Positions 15,066 to 24,207 of a DNA stretch of 64,000 nucleotides are shown piece after piece. Made by a program: the position numbers and the translations under genes. Under the pieces are notes generated by a model that worked only from the letters and a program-made list of their open reading frames with translations, had not been told where the DNA came from and ran no database searches. The stretch comes from Vibrio crassostreae (GTDB lineage: Bacteria > Pseudomonadota > Gammaproteobacteria > Enterobacterales > Vibrionaceae). How positions within the stretch are numbered: the stretch's first letter is position 1; every line of letters starts with the position of its first letter. The stretch covers positions 992,001 to 1,056,000 of the forward strand of contig NZ_AP025477.1 of NCBI RefSeq assembly GCF_024347415.1, in the 5' to 3' direction.

Positions 15066-16859
15066 ATGGCCGAATTACTTCACGGCATCCGAACCATCGA
15101 ATCGCTCACAGGTCCCATTTCGGTCATCGAAGTGTCGTCCAGTGTGATTGGTGTGTTTGGCACCTCTGAGTTGGCAGAGCCCTTAAAGCTCTACCACACC
15201 ACCAATTACGATGACGCGAAGAAGGCCTTCGGTGAAGGCTCGCTCGCCAATGCCATTCGTCGCGTTCACCACTATGTACCAAGCAACTCCATTCTATCAA
15301 TCCCTTTAGGTAAGGACAGCGACTTCCCTGACGTTGAAACGCCAGCGGTCTCTGGCGTCACGATGAGCACATCCAGTGTCGCTATTTATATTGATGATGG
15401 CGCAAGCTTACCTGTCACGATTTTAAACCCTCACACTTGTCGCATTGCGTACAGCTCGGACAATGATCTCATTGCGACCGTGGATGCTAATACGGGCGTG
15501 GTAACGCCTGTGAAAGCCGGTATTGCTAACATCACCGCCTTGGTCACCTTTAATGATGGTGAGAATGACGTAGATGAGGCCCATGTCTATGGCGTGACGG
15601 TCGCACAAACCAATCCAAACGCAGGCAAGACCATGAGTCCAGCGACGCTGGGTGATTCTGTTGCGACAGCGTTCTTAGGCGCAGACTCTCAGCCGAACGC
15701 GTTAACCAATACGTATGAGCAAACTGCTGTTTGGTCGATTGATGATGAAGCCATTGCCTTGGTTGATAGTAGTGATGGCACGATCACACCACTTTCAGAA
15801 GGTCAAACGGTGGTCGCCGTGAAGCTCGCACCCAAGAGCAACGTCAGCTACACCAATGACAACGATATGACCATTAATGTGGGGGATGTTGCTGGCATTG
15901 AGCTCACTTATGTACTGACCGTTTCCCGTGTCACCGATGCGCTGTTGGCTAAATTCATGGAAGCACTGCCGCTACTGCGTAAAGCGAAACAGAGCTACGG
16001 CTTTTCATCCAAAATCAACATGGCTCCAGGCATTTTACACAAGGATGGCGCAATGGGACTCGCTGTGGCAGCGGTCAGTACTATCCGCGGCATTTGGGTG
16101 GGAGATATGCCAGAGCATATTTCAACAGCCACTGAGGCGTACGCTTGGAAGAAAAAGTACACCTCACAACGAGCGTATGTCGGCTGGCCACGTCCAAAAG
16201 TATTAGATACCGACGGCGCAACGGTGGTTGATTGGTACGCGCCAAGTCTGTGTGGCCTCCTTGCTCAGGTAGACCGCAACCAAACCGAGCAGAACATTGT
16301 GCCGGAAACCGGTTACTGGTGCTCGCCATCAAACTACGTCATGGCCGATGTGATTGGCCCTTCCATTGAGCTCGATTACATCCCAAGCGATCCATCGTGT
16401 GATGTGAACTACTTAAACGTGAACGGCATTGCCACGCTGATGAACCATGGCGGTTGGAAGAACTTTGGTAACTACTCCACCGCGTTCCCAACCAAGAGCG
16501 ATTACCTGTCATTTATTTCAGTTCGCCGCACAGCCGACATCCTAGAAGAAAGCATTGAGGACGCCACTCGTCAGTTCTTAGACTTTCCGATGTTCACCAG
16601 CCCAACGGACATTGCTAATACGACCTGTGGCCGCGTGAAAGATACGGTGAACGATTATCTTCGCTCGAAAGAAGGCACCGCATTGGTGTACAGCAATGTG
16701 TCAATTGATGCCGGTGACAACCCGCTCACCAATCTGATGCAAGGCAAAATTAAGTACCGCTATCGAATGACACCGCCTGTGCCTATGCAGAGTGTGGAAT
16801 TTGAAGCTGAAATTTACGTTGAAGGGTTAGAAAGCGCCTTTAACAAACTGATTGCATGA
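15066..16859 (+). CDS. Contractile tail sheath protein with inserted Ig-like domains
   Basis: The N-terminal 85 residues ('HGIRTIESLTGPISVIEVSSSVIGVFGT' region) and the part after about residue 290 form a P2/Mu-type tail sheath. Between them lie about 200 extra residues with two Big_2-like (bacterial Ig-like) units, each with the 'SDNDLIATVDANTGVVTPVKAG' type signature. Sheath proteins of this kind are usually near 390-490 residues; this one is 597. The inserted domains would be displayed on the tail surface. AGGAG precedes the ATG. Confidence 0.85.
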   Translation: MAELLHGIRTIESLTGPISVIEVSSSVIGVFGTSELAEPLKLYHTTNYDDAKKAFGEGSLANAIRRVHHYVPSNSILSIPLGKDSDFPDVETPAVSGVTMSTSSVAIYIDDGASLPVTILNPHTCRIAYSSDNDLIATVDANTGVVTPVKAGIANITALVTFNDGENDVDEAHVYGVTVAQTNPNAGKTMSPATLGDSVATAFLGADSQPNALTNTYEQTAVWSIDDEAIALVDSSDGTITPLSEGQTVVAVKLAPKSNVSYTNDNDMTINVGDVAGIELTYVLTVSRVTDALLAKFMEALPLLRKAKQSYGFSSKINMAPGILHKDGAMGLAVAAVSTIRGIWVGDMPEHISTATEAYAWKKKYTSQRAYVGWPRPKVLDTDGATVVDWYAPSLCGLLAQVDRNQTEQNIVPETGYWCSPSNYVMADVIGPSIELDYIPSDPSCDVNYLNVNGIATLMNHGGWKNFGNYSTAFPTKSDYLSFISVRRTADILEESIEDATRQFLDFPMFTSPTDIANTTCGRVKDTVNDYLRSKEGTALVYSNVSIDAGDNPLTNLMQGKIKYRYRMTPPVPMQSVEFEAEIYVEGLESAFNKLIA

Positions 16860-16867
16860 GGTAAGTC

Positions 16868-17380
16868 ATGGCAGAGAAAAGTGTGGTCTGGCGTGACCAG
16901 ATGGCGTTCATTAATGAAACCCAATACGTCGGACGCGTAAAAAATGCCAGCAGCGACCTACAGCGCAAGATGGCCACGGTGGGCGGCTTAGGTGGGCTGG
17001 GTGATGTCGAAGTGCCAACCGGCAAGTACGAAGCCCCAACGGCAACGGTGGAGTTTCAATCGGTGGCGCTTGGCGATGTGGCTCAGCTGACCAATAACGA
17101 TGGGTGGATCAAGCTGCGCCTAACGGGACAAGTACGCATGCTGGATTCCGAAACAGGGACCAAGATTATTGATGCGGGTATTACTCGTATTCATGGGTTT
17201 GTGAAAAATCCACCGGTTCCTGGTTATAACGATGAAGGTTCGCCGTACACCGCCAACATTGCTGTGCATTTTATTGAGATCAGCAATACTTCTGGACGCG
17301 TATTCATGCTCGACATGCAAACCGGTGCGAAATACCCGCCGGATGCACCAGGGCAATTTGGTATCACCGTGACCTTATAA
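16868..17380 (+). CDS. Tail tube protein (P2 FII-like)
   Basis: The 170-residue protein has the FII major tail tube layout, with 'GGLGDVEVPTGKYEAPTATVEFQ' near residue 40 and a beta-sandwich core. It directly follows the sheath gene, as usual for contractile tails, with GAGG before the ATG. It builds the inner tube that is driven through the host envelope. Confidence 0.85.
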   Translation: MAEKSVVWRDQMAFINETQYVGRVKNASSDLQRKMATVGGLGGLGDVEVPTGKYEAPTATVEFQSVALGDVAQLTNNDGWIKLRLTGQVRMLDSETGTKIIDAGITRIHGFVKNPPVPGYNDEGSPYTANIAVHFIEISNTSGRVFMLDMQTGAKYPPDAPGQFGITVTL

Positions 17381-17389
17381 GGAGTCGAT

Positions 17390-18358
17390 ATGCGAATTCG
17401 TAAGTTGGAAATTGTGGCGGATGGCATTCAAAAAAATGGTCAGCCCGTCACGAAAGCGCAGCTCGAATCGGTGGTTCGTCATTATAAATCGGATGCCCGC
17501 CCTCCCGTGACCCCAGGTCACCCAACCAAAGGCAGCGATCAGATTGCCGCGTTGGGGCGAGCGTCCAACCTCAGAACAGAAGCCGGCAGTGGCGATAAAA
17601 GCGGAAAAACCGTCCTTGTGGGTGAGGTGATTTACACCCCCGAGATGGAAACACTGGAAGATTCGGGCAAGTTTGAAGGCTTCAGTGCTGGCATCCATCC
17701 AGTACCGGATAAAGAAGGTGAGTGGTACATGCACCATCTTGCCTTCTTGGGGCAGCTTCCTCCGGCGGCGGACACGAAAACCCGTGATGTGGTGGATCTC
17801 AGCGATAGCGATTTTTGTGATGACGCTATCTATCTCAGTGCAGATGTCGGTACTCAACCTGGCTCTGATGACAATGAAACAGGAATAACCATGAAGAAAG
17901 ACGAACTCAAAACGCTGCTTGGCGACGTCGTCAAAGAGCAGCTTGACGGTATGGGGATTAAACCCAATACGCCGCCCATTAAAAAAGAAGGTGATCAAAG
18001 CAAAGGTGGAGACCCGACTAAGACCGATGACGATAAATCAAACGGTGCGGTTACTGCGATGCAAGAAACGTTGGCAGGCGATCGTAAGGAAACACTGACC
18101 GAGCTAGCGGACTCGCGTGAAATGAGCGACGAGCTTCGCAAGAGTGTGAAAGTCATGATTGAAGGTGCGTCCGCTATCGAGCTTTGCGCCTCTGGTGATG
18201 GCAATCGTTACAGCCAATTGAAAGGCATGCTAAGTGCTATGCCTGAGAAGAAAACGGCTCCGGCAACACCATCGGCCTGGGATAAATTAACTGAGAGCTT
18301 AGAGCTAGCGGATACAGGCTCGGCTCAAAAAGATAACTTTGATCCGGAGGGTTGGTAA
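17390..18358 (+). CDS. Prohead protease/scaffold fusion (Mu gpI-like)
   Basis: The first 160 residues resemble the Mu-type phage prohead protease: 'PPVTPGHPTKG' near residue 38, then 'LVGEVIYTPEMETLEDSG' and 'FSAGIHPVP'. The C-terminal half is charged, low complexity and helical, as in scaffolding proteins. AAGGAGT precedes the ATG. An internal ATG at 17891 can give the scaffold alone. It would cut itself and the scaffold during capsid maturation. Confidence 0.8.
   Translation: MRIRKLEIVADGIQKNGQPVTKAQLESVVRHYKSDARPPVTPGHPTKGSDQIAALGRASNLRTEAGSGDKSGKTVLVGEVIYTPEMETLEDSGKFEGFSAGIHPVPDKEGEWYMHHLAFLGQLPPAADTKTRDVVDLSDSDFCDDAIYLSADVGTQPGSDDNETGITMKKDELKTLLGDVVKEQLDGMGIKPNTPPIKKEGDQSKGGDPTKTDDDKSNGAVTAMQETLAGDRKETLTELADSREMSDELRKSVKVMIEGASAIELCASGDGNRYSQLKGMLSAMPEKKTAPATPSAWDKLTESLELADTGSAQKDNFDPEGW
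17891..18358 (+). CDS. Nested scaffold protein from an internal start (Mu gpZ-like)
   Basis: ATG at 17891 is in frame with the protease gene, is preceded by AGGA 7 bases upstream, and opens exactly at the start of the charged helical scaffold part ('MKKDELKTLLGDVVKEQL'). In Mu the scaffold gpZ is made in this way from within gene I. Whether it is used here is inference. Confidence 0.45.
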   Translation: MKKDELKTLLGDVVKEQLDGMGIKPNTPPIKKEGDQSKGGDPTKTDDDKSNGAVTAMQETLAGDRKETLTELADSREMSDELRKSVKVMIEGASAIELCASGDGNRYSQLKGMLSAMPEKKTAPATPSAWDKLTESLELADTGSAQKDNFDPEGW

Positions 18359-18753
18359 TGGAATTTGGAATGAAAACCACCATTAAGGGCGCACCCGCCA
18401 TTGTCGGCAGTTATACCGGTGGCAACGTCATCCAACAAATGAGGGTTAATGGCATCACCGATTTAGAGCCTGGTCATGCCGTGGTGATCACTGATGGCAT
18501 GATCACTGGGCGTTGGGACGGCTCCCCGTTGATCACCGTTCAAGATGATGGCGCTGGCAATCTTACCGTCACTCAAGTGACGCTAGGGGTAGTCACCACC
18601 AAACAAATGAAAGGTGATGGGTCTATTTCAGTACTTCGCCTTGGCGCGTACCTTCGCGACCGTGTGGTGCTTGCTGATGATTCAGCGCTCACTGCGTCTA
18701 ATGAATTTACGCTGTCTTGCGTTCAACTCTTTGCAGAAGGTGCCTGGTTATGA
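18358..18753 (+). CDS. Head decoration-like protein (131 aa)
   Basis: Lies between the protease/scaffold and the capsid genes, the usual site of a decoration gene in Mu-like phages. The sequence is beta-rich with many small residues ('GHAVVITDGMITGRWDG'), as in small capsid-surface proteins. The start at 18358 overlaps the previous stop (TAATG). The function is inferred from order rather than from a clear family match. Confidence 0.6.
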   Translation: MEFGMKTTIKGAPAIVGSYTGGNVIQQMRVNGITDLEPGHAVVITDGMITGRWDGSPLITVQDDGAGNLTVTQVTLGVVTTKQMKGDGSISVLRLGAYLRDRVVLADDSALTASNEFTLSCVQLFAEGAWL

Positions 18754-19373
18754 GTCCTCTAGAGCAACAAAAAGCCAAACAAGATGGTGTGTTTTCCAAA
18801 GCGCTCCGTGACGCGTCGAATGCCTTTGTTCAAATGGGCGCTCACCCACGCACACTTCTGCACCATTCACGCCGTAACGATTTGATTGAGCAAGCCATCG
18901 CGAAGCTTCAGCTCTTAAAGCGTGAAGGGGAGGCTTACCATCAATTAGGTCAACCGATTGTGGAAGCAAAGTTAAAAGCGGATGTAGAAAATAATTCAGA
19001 CGATCACTTAAAGCTTGAGCCTGTCGGTTTTCGTAAAGTAGATGACTCACCGGTTGTGTACTCAGAGCTTGGCGTTGATGTGCAAAGCAGTGGTTTGAAT
19101 CTTGTTCTCAATAACCCTTACGAGCAAATCGTAAAGTACACCTCTAGTGATGAAGCCGTGGCCACCGTCGATGAAAAATCAGGACTAATCACTCCTGTTA
19201 GTGACGGTGAAGTAACGATTCATGTTGACCTAACGAAAAAAGGGGAATACCCACGCGTCGAAGATAGCGTTGGTTTGGTGATTGCGGATGAGCCAAAAGA
19301 AGACTCAGAGCCATCTCCCGATGGTGACGCGCAATCAGACAACAACGCTTCTGAGTCAGGCTCTGAAAAATAA
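18750..19373 (+). CDS. Head-region protein with C-terminal Ig-like domain (207 aa)
   Basis: The N-terminal 85 residues are helical and basic. From about residue 110 a Big_2-like domain follows, with the signature 'TSSDEAVATVDEKSGLITPV', then a long acidic, serine-rich tail. The start at 18750 overlaps the previous stop (ATGA). Its place before the capsid gene suggests a head-associated protein that displays an Ig-like domain. I know no characterised relative. Confidence 0.6.
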   Translation: MSPLEQQKAKQDGVFSKALRDASNAFVQMGAHPRTLLHHSRRNDLIEQAIAKLQLLKREGEAYHQLGQPIVEAKLKADVENNSDDHLKLEPVGFRKVDDSPVVYSELGVDVQSSGLNLVLNNPYEQIVKYTSSDEAVATVDEKSGLITPVSDGEVTIHVDLTKKGEYPRVEDSVGLVIADEPKEDSEPSPDGDAQSDNNASESGSEK

Positions 19374-19428
19374 CCCCACCCATTAATGCATGCCGCTGTT
19401 TAATAAGCGGTTATAAAGAGAACAAAGC

Positions 19429-20430
19429 ATGGATATTATTGATATTTTACGCGGTCTGTTAGCCCCTCAAGAGTGGGCAGAGCTGCTAAACAACTACAAA
19501 AAGCGCAAGTCAGTGCCAATGCGTATTCGCAAGAAGGTGTTTGGGGAGGCGGTGTTTTACCCAAGTGTGCGCATCCCCTGGAATGTGCTCAAAGAGACCC
19601 TGTCTAACATTCCGGTGGTACGCCGTGGTACGAAAGCGTATCAGCTTGGTGGCAATGACTTAGAAACTCAATCTATCGAGCCACAAGGTTTTTCGACGGT
19701 ATCGCATGTGTCAGCGGCGGAGCTCAACAACCTCAAGGCATTAGGCTTAAAGAACATTCAAAAGTTTTTTGAAATGCTTCAGTTTGGTGTGATGCGCAAG
19801 ATTGAAGTCTCAACTGAAGCGCTGTGTGCTCAATCGCTGACAGGTAAGATTGCCTACCCAATGAAAACCGCAGACGGCGCAATGGAATTGTTCGAAGTGG
19901 ATTTTGGGGAAACCCTTCGCTACAAATTTGACAGCTCACTGAAAGCCACAGACGCCACCATCGAACAAGTGTACACCGCCTTGCAAGAAATGGATGAAAC
20001 CATTCAAGCGAAAGGTTATGGCGCAAACTTGGAAGTATTGAGTGGTAAAACGTTGTTTGCTCGCATTGTCACCTTAGCAGGGAAAAATAAATCCAACGTG
20101 CTCGATGTGAAAGTCAGCAAGGGGCAAGTCAATGTAGGCGGCTACCTCATTAATCTTGAAAATGGTTCATATGAAACCATGGTAGGCGGTACGAAAACCC
20201 GCGTAAAAACCGTTGATGATGACAAGATGGTGATGATTGACCTTGAGGCAGGCCACACACCGTACTATGCCGCGCTCGATGATTTGGACGCAGGCCTTCA
20301 GGCCTTACCTTTCTTCTCGAAAGTAAAGAAAGTCGACGATCCAAGTGGCGCGGATGTGTACACCATGTCAAAGCCTTTGCCTGCGGTTGTCGTGGATGCC
20401 ATCTGCTGGGCCGATGACGCACTGAAGTAA
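19429..20430 (+). CDS. Major capsid protein (phage capsid E-type family)
   Basis: The 333-residue protein has an N-terminal 'DILRGLLAPQEWAELLNNY' helix and a central 'FETLSNIPVVRRGTKAYQLG'-type segment (here beginning LKETL), consistent with lambda-E-like capsid proteins found in some transposable phages. Its position after the protease/scaffold and decoration genes supports this. It forms the icosahedral shell. The exact subfamily is not certain. Confidence 0.75.
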   Translation: MDIIDILRGLLAPQEWAELLNNYKKRKSVPMRIRKKVFGEAVFYPSVRIPWNVLKETLSNIPVVRRGTKAYQLGGNDLETQSIEPQGFSTVSHVSAAELNNLKALGLKNIQKFFEMLQFGVMRKIEVSTEALCAQSLTGKIAYPMKTADGAMELFEVDFGETLRYKFDSSLKATDATIEQVYTALQEMDETIQAKGYGANLEVLSGKTLFARIVTLAGKNKSNVLDVKVSKGQVNVGGYLINLENGSYETMVGGTKTRVKTVDDDKMVMIDLEAGHTPYYAALDDLDAGLQALPFFSKVKKVDDPSGADVYTMSKPLPAVVVDAICWADDALK

Positions 20431-20439
20431 GGAGTGATA

Positions 20440-20871
20440 ATGGCTATTACCCTTACCGAGTTAAGAGCAATGGTCAGCATCCAGGGAGTATCGAGCTCCC
20501 TGGATGAGCAAATCTACCACTCCTTAACTTACAACGATGAGAACAACACTCAAACTGCTTGTCAATCAGCCGCGCGTTGGTGCTATGCCTATCTTGGTCA
20601 AAAGAATGCCTTGTCTCGCCTTTATAGCGAGGATGACAAAGAAGTGTTGGCTGAAGGCATGACTCAAAGGGCGATTTACGAGTTAGGTGAAATTAGCGAG
20701 TTTGATTTTGATGATCGCAAAGACGAAGCGCTCGCATTAATCAACGCCTTGCTTGGTCTTAATCATGGCACTGAAAGCGGTGCTCAATACACAGGAGTTG
20801 CGATTGCCCATGATAAAGAATCTCACATTATCGTCCCTTATCGCTCGGCTTCCCACCGACGTTATCGTTAA
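20440..20871 (+). CDS. Head-tail connector, DUF1320-like (Mu gp36-like)
   Basis: The 143-residue helical protein follows the capsid gene, where Mu-like phages carry gp36 (DUF1320). The N-terminus 'TLTELRAMVSIQGVSSSL' resembles that family's substrate-like 'Y.T..DL...I' start only loosely. The start at 20440 has GGAG 5 bases upstream. It overlaps the portal gene by 62 bases, an unusually long overlap. Confidence 0.55.
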   Translation: MAITLTELRAMVSIQGVSSSLDEQIYHSLTYNDENNTQTACQSAARWCYAYLGQKNALSRLYSEDDKEVLAEGMTQRAIYELGEISEFDFDDRKDEALALINALLGLNHGTESGAQYTGVAIAHDKESHIIVPYRSASHRRYR

Positions 20872-21910
20872 TCACTACCCATTACCAGCAGAGCTCGGCA
20901 ACGCTCGCTACCAAAGCAGCAACTACTATTTTGGGGCCATTCGCGCCATGCTGCTCGATGAAGAGGTGGCATCAAGCATTGAAATGCGTCATGCCACGGC
21001 CATGACGGTGCCCTACGTCATGGAAGGCTCAACCAGTGACATCGAGTTTTACAACGAGGTGATGGCAGACTTTGATTTAGAAATGTTGATGGAACAGATG
21101 TTAAGTGCGACGGAATTTGGTTTTATGCCAGTGGAGCTTATCTGGGAGAAATTCGGCTCACAGCTTTGCCTCACCCACTCAGAGCCCAAACGCCCTGAAG
21201 ACTTCCGTCTATTAAAGGATGGTACCTTAGTGTACGGCGCTGTGGACTACACAGCGAAAACGCCTGTAGCAGGGAAAGTCATTCCCGTGCTGCGCAATGC
21301 GACCACTGAGCGTCCATACGGCGAAACTATCTTAGAGTCAGTGTGGCCTATTTGGCAAAGTAAGTGGATCAGCTGGGCCAACATCGAGCGCCTTGGTGAG
21401 AAGTACGCGATCCCAACGGCGATTGCTCTGGCTGAAAATGCCAATGGCGGGGATGACGTACAAGCGATTGCCAACTCGTTAGCCCCTGTGATGAACGGAG
21501 ATGCGGTGGCACTCTCTGGTGTAAAAGAAATCGTCACCCTTGATGCCAACGGTAAGGTGGATGAACTACTTCGAACCATTGAATACATTGATAACAAAAT
21601 CGCCAAGCGCATCACCGGTCAAACCTTGACGAACGGTAATCAAAAATACGGCTCTCGGTCATTAGGTGAAGTCCATGAAAGAGCGGGCATGCGCGTCTCC
21701 AAACGCGATGCTCGCATGGTGCATAAGACACTTAATGATACGCTGCTTAAATGGATTTTCTTAGTCAATGGTCGTGAAGGTAGCCTCAAAATTCGAGTGG
21801 ATGAGGACGCTTATAAAGAGTTGGTGAACAACATTGTCGACAGCCCCTCTTCCAGTCGTGAATCCACGTATCTTTCAGATGCACCAGGAAAGCATTTATG
21901 TCTGCTTTAA
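20810..21910 (+). CDS. Portal protein, DUF935 type (Mu gp29-like)
   Basis: The sequence shows the DUF935 portal layout: 'MLLDEEVASSIEMRHATAM' near residue 45, 'TEFGFMPVELIWEKFG', and 'RPEDFRLLKDGTLVYG'. It is the dodecameric DNA entry ring. At 366 residues it is shorter than Mu gp29 (about 500), mainly at the C-terminus. The start is uncertain: ATG 20810 is 12 bases after GGAG, and TTG 20804 has better spacing. It overlaps the minor head gene by 13 bases. Confidence 0.8.
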   Translation: MIKNLTLSSLIARLPTDVIVNHYPLPAELGNARYQSSNYYFGAIRAMLLDEEVASSIEMRHATAMTVPYVMEGSTSDIEFYNEVMADFDLEMLMEQMLSATEFGFMPVELIWEKFGSQLCLTHSEPKRPEDFRLLKDGTLVYGAVDYTAKTPVAGKVIPVLRNATTERPYGETILESVWPIWQSKWISWANIERLGEKYAIPTAIALAENANGGDDVQAIANSLAPVMNGDAVALSGVKEIVTLDANGKVDELLRTIEYIDNKIAKRITGQTLTNGNQKYGSRSLGEVHERAGMRVSKRDARMVHKTLNDTLLKWIFLVNGREGSLKIRVDEDAYKELVNNIVDSPSSSRESTYLSDAPGKHLCLL

Positions 21911-23235
21911 AGAGTCTTGATAAAAAAGAGATCGATAACCTCACTAAATTACAGCGCCTCGAAAATGAGGCGCTTTCATTAACCGTCAAAAGCCTTTCAA
22001 GCGAACTGGAAGCCGCGTTCAAAGCGTATTCAAACCCAGGCGATATCGATATCACCCAAGTGACAACGCAATACACCAACATCTATGCCGCTTCGATGAT
22101 GGTGAGCTGGCTGCTGGGCCAAGCGCATATCCATAATGCGATCAATGATGCCAGCGATAAACCTATCGAACTCACTTACGCGCCGATTTATCTTGCCGTG
22201 GATGAGGTGCCTTTTCAGGAAGCGATTGATTCACTCAAAGCTATGATACCGACCGATACCAAAGCGTATCGTCAAATGGAAGCGGCGATGAAGCTGCGCG
22301 CCTTTACGGTCGCGAACGTCTCCAGTATTGATGCGGTCAATCGCGTCAAAAAACGTTATGAAGACGCATTAGAAAGCGGAGCATCACGCTCTGAAACGTT
22401 AGGGAACCTCCGTCAACTTCTTGAGCAAGAAGGACTCTCTCAGGTCAATCCTTATTGGTTAGAGTTGCATTATCGCAACAATATGATGACCGCATATAAC
22501 TCAGGCCGTTGGACTCAGATTGCCTATAACGACTTGGTGGAGTTTCTGGTTTATTCGTCGGTGCTCGATTCAGGCACCACAGAGCTGTGCAGAAAGCTCG
22601 ATGGCGTGATTAAGCCCAAAGACGATCCATTTTGGGAAAGCTTTTACCCGCCCAACCACCATAAGTGCCGTGCGACAGTGTCAGTGTTGTCACGCAAGCA
22701 ATATGAAACACTACCCGCATCGATGCGACAGGCCTCAGCCGAAGTCAGTGGCACAGACTTGGATAAGGATGCGACGACTGGCAAAGAGCATCAGTTTACT
22801 AGCTCGCCATTAGTATCAATGAAAACGCTGCCAGCATCGATGATGGAGCGGGCGCAAAAATATGGACTGACCCAAAGCATTCTCAACTACTCTCACGCAC
22901 AAAGTAAACACGTCTTAAAAGAGCAAGCAGAAGCTGTCGCTAAACAAGGTTTATCTGTGACCACACTCAATAACGCGATAAAGCAATCGCCAGAGCTAGA
23001 GCCGTTTCGGGAAATGATACAAGAGAAGTTGATGACCTCTCCTGATGAGGTGTTGTTCGCTTTTGATGAGCTGGGAAGTGGTGAATTTTTACCTAGCGTG
23101 CAGTTTGTGCTTGAGTTAGATGATTCACTCAGAGGCGTAGCGTTTGCGAGTGCGTATGGCAATACACGGGTCTACCGAGTAAGCGCTATCGCTCAGCAAG
23201 TGCTCTCCAAACAGATGTTTATTGAAGTGCGATAA
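21898..23235 (+). CDS. Minor head/head morphogenesis protein (Mu gp30-like)
   Basis: A 445-residue protein with the phage head morphogenesis domain: 'EQEGLSQVNPYWLELHYRNNMMTAYNSG' region, then 'WTQIAYNDLVEFLVYSSVLDSGTTELCRKLDG' and the cysteine/histidine motif 'PPNHHKCRATVSVLS', which is well conserved in this family. The C-terminal 120 residues may be an additional domain. It is made with the portal, with a 13-base overlap, and joins the inside of the prohead. Confidence 0.8.
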   Translation: MSALKSLDKKEIDNLTKLQRLENEALSLTVKSLSSELEAAFKAYSNPGDIDITQVTTQYTNIYAASMMVSWLLGQAHIHNAINDASDKPIELTYAPIYLAVDEVPFQEAIDSLKAMIPTDTKAYRQMEAAMKLRAFTVANVSSIDAVNRVKKRYEDALESGASRSETLGNLRQLLEQEGLSQVNPYWLELHYRNNMMTAYNSGRWTQIAYNDLVEFLVYSSVLDSGTTELCRKLDGVIKPKDDPFWESFYPPNHHKCRATVSVLSRKQYETLPASMRQASAEVSGTDLDKDATTGKEHQFTSSPLVSMKTLPASMMERAQKYGLTQSILNYSHAQSKHVLKEQAEAVAKQGLSVTTLNNAIKQSPELEPFREMIQEKLMTSPDEVLFAFDELGSGEFLPSVQFVLELDDSLRGVAFASAYGNTRVYRVSAIAQQVLSKQMFIEVR

Positions 23236-23325
23236 CAACCTTTCATTTTAATTATTTCAATTGCTTGATTTATAGGCAGTATGACCGCATAACAATACAT
23301 TGTATTCGTCAAATATTTAGTCCTT

Positions 23326-23910
23326 ATGCAAATCAAAAAAGAATTTGATTACTATCAAACATTACACCAAACCATAACGCATGCTTTGCTTCATCTATTG
23401 TTCCAAGTATCGGCTAGCTCGCGTTTCGTACCCATTGCAAAGCGTAATGAGATTTTATTGAAATATCTAAAGCCGAAAATGAGTGATAAGGCTTACGCTG
23501 CGATTAAAAAAGACATTCGCTTGATGCTTCAAGCGGCTCGAACAAAAGAAGGGAACTTAGAGATGAAGCTCTATCAACTTAATGACCAGGCTAAAAAGAC
23601 CAAGCTCGCTGGTGCGGAGAAGCTGTACTCACTGCTCGTGCACCTATATGACGAAGAAGGCATTGAGTCGAGGCTTTTTGAGGAAGGAACTGAGGCAGAA
23701 CCGAGTGTTTTGTATCTGTTAGAAGAACACATTGAACATGGTTTCGACAATATGATACAGATTAGCCCTCTGTCTATGTTAATTCAACATGAGAGAGCGT
23801 ATGACCTCATTGACAGTATTCATCGACATGGTTTGTTTATCGCAGAAATGAAAGAGTGGAATGCAAAAACGCATCAAGCTCACCTGCTGCTACATCCTGC
23901 AGAGCTCTAA
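23326..23910 (+). CDS. Hypothetical phage accessory protein (194 aa)
   Basis: Unknown function. It is helical and soluble, with the motif 'RNEILLKYLKPKMSDKAYAAIKKDIRLM' in its first half. No good ribosome site precedes the ATG at 23326. It follows the head genes after a gap of 90 bases and comes before the SOS-linked accessory block, so it is likely cargo rather than a structural protein. Confidence 0.5.
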   Translation: MQIKKEFDYYQTLHQTITHALLHLLFQVSASSRFVPIAKRNEILLKYLKPKMSDKAYAAIKKDIRLMLQAARTKEGNLEMKLYQLNDQAKKTKLAGAEKLYSLLVHLYDEEGIESRLFEEGTEAEPSVLYLLEEHIEHGFDNMIQISPLSMLIQHERAYDLIDSIHRHGLFIAEMKEWNAKTHQAHLLLHPAEL

Positions 23911-23999
23911 TTAAATCAAGTTATCACTATAAAGCACTGGCTATTTCCTGCACACCATACTAGTGTCGTGACCACGTTGAATTTACATGGAATTTCAGC

Positions 24000-24191
24000 A
24001 TGTTAACGATTAAACCCCAATGTAAGCCGCTAGTCAGTTTGATTATTAAACACTCTAAAGAAGGTCATGTCGACCCTATCTCTGTATCCCAAATGCTACC
24101 TGAGCACTCTGTCCATCACGTGGCCTTTGTTATCGAGCAGCTCTCGCAGCTTCCCTATCCAGATTTAACGCAATTAATTCGAAACAATTAA
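24000..24191 (+). CDS. Small hypothetical protein (63 aa)
   Basis: A compact, helical protein ('VSLIIKHSKEGHVDPISVSQ' segment) of unknown function. GGAA lies upstream of the ATG. The perfect LexA box starts one base after its stop codon, so it is outside the SOS-regulated unit. Confidence 0.45.
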   Translation: MLTIKPQCKPLVSLIIKHSKEGHVDPISVSQMLPEHSVHHVAFVIEQLSQLPYPDLTQLIRNN

Positions 24192-24207
24192 CTGTATAAA
24201 TACACAG
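24192..24207 (+). promoter_or_regulatory. Perfect LexA (SOS) box upstream of the methyltransferase region
   Basis: CTGTATAAATACACAG is an exact match to the gamma-proteobacterial LexA box CTGT-N8-ACAG. The AT-rich centre (TATAAA) can serve as a -10 element, so LexA would cover the promoter. It lies 173 bases before the methyltransferase gene and shares all but one base with the box at 25740-25755. Confidence 0.75.
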
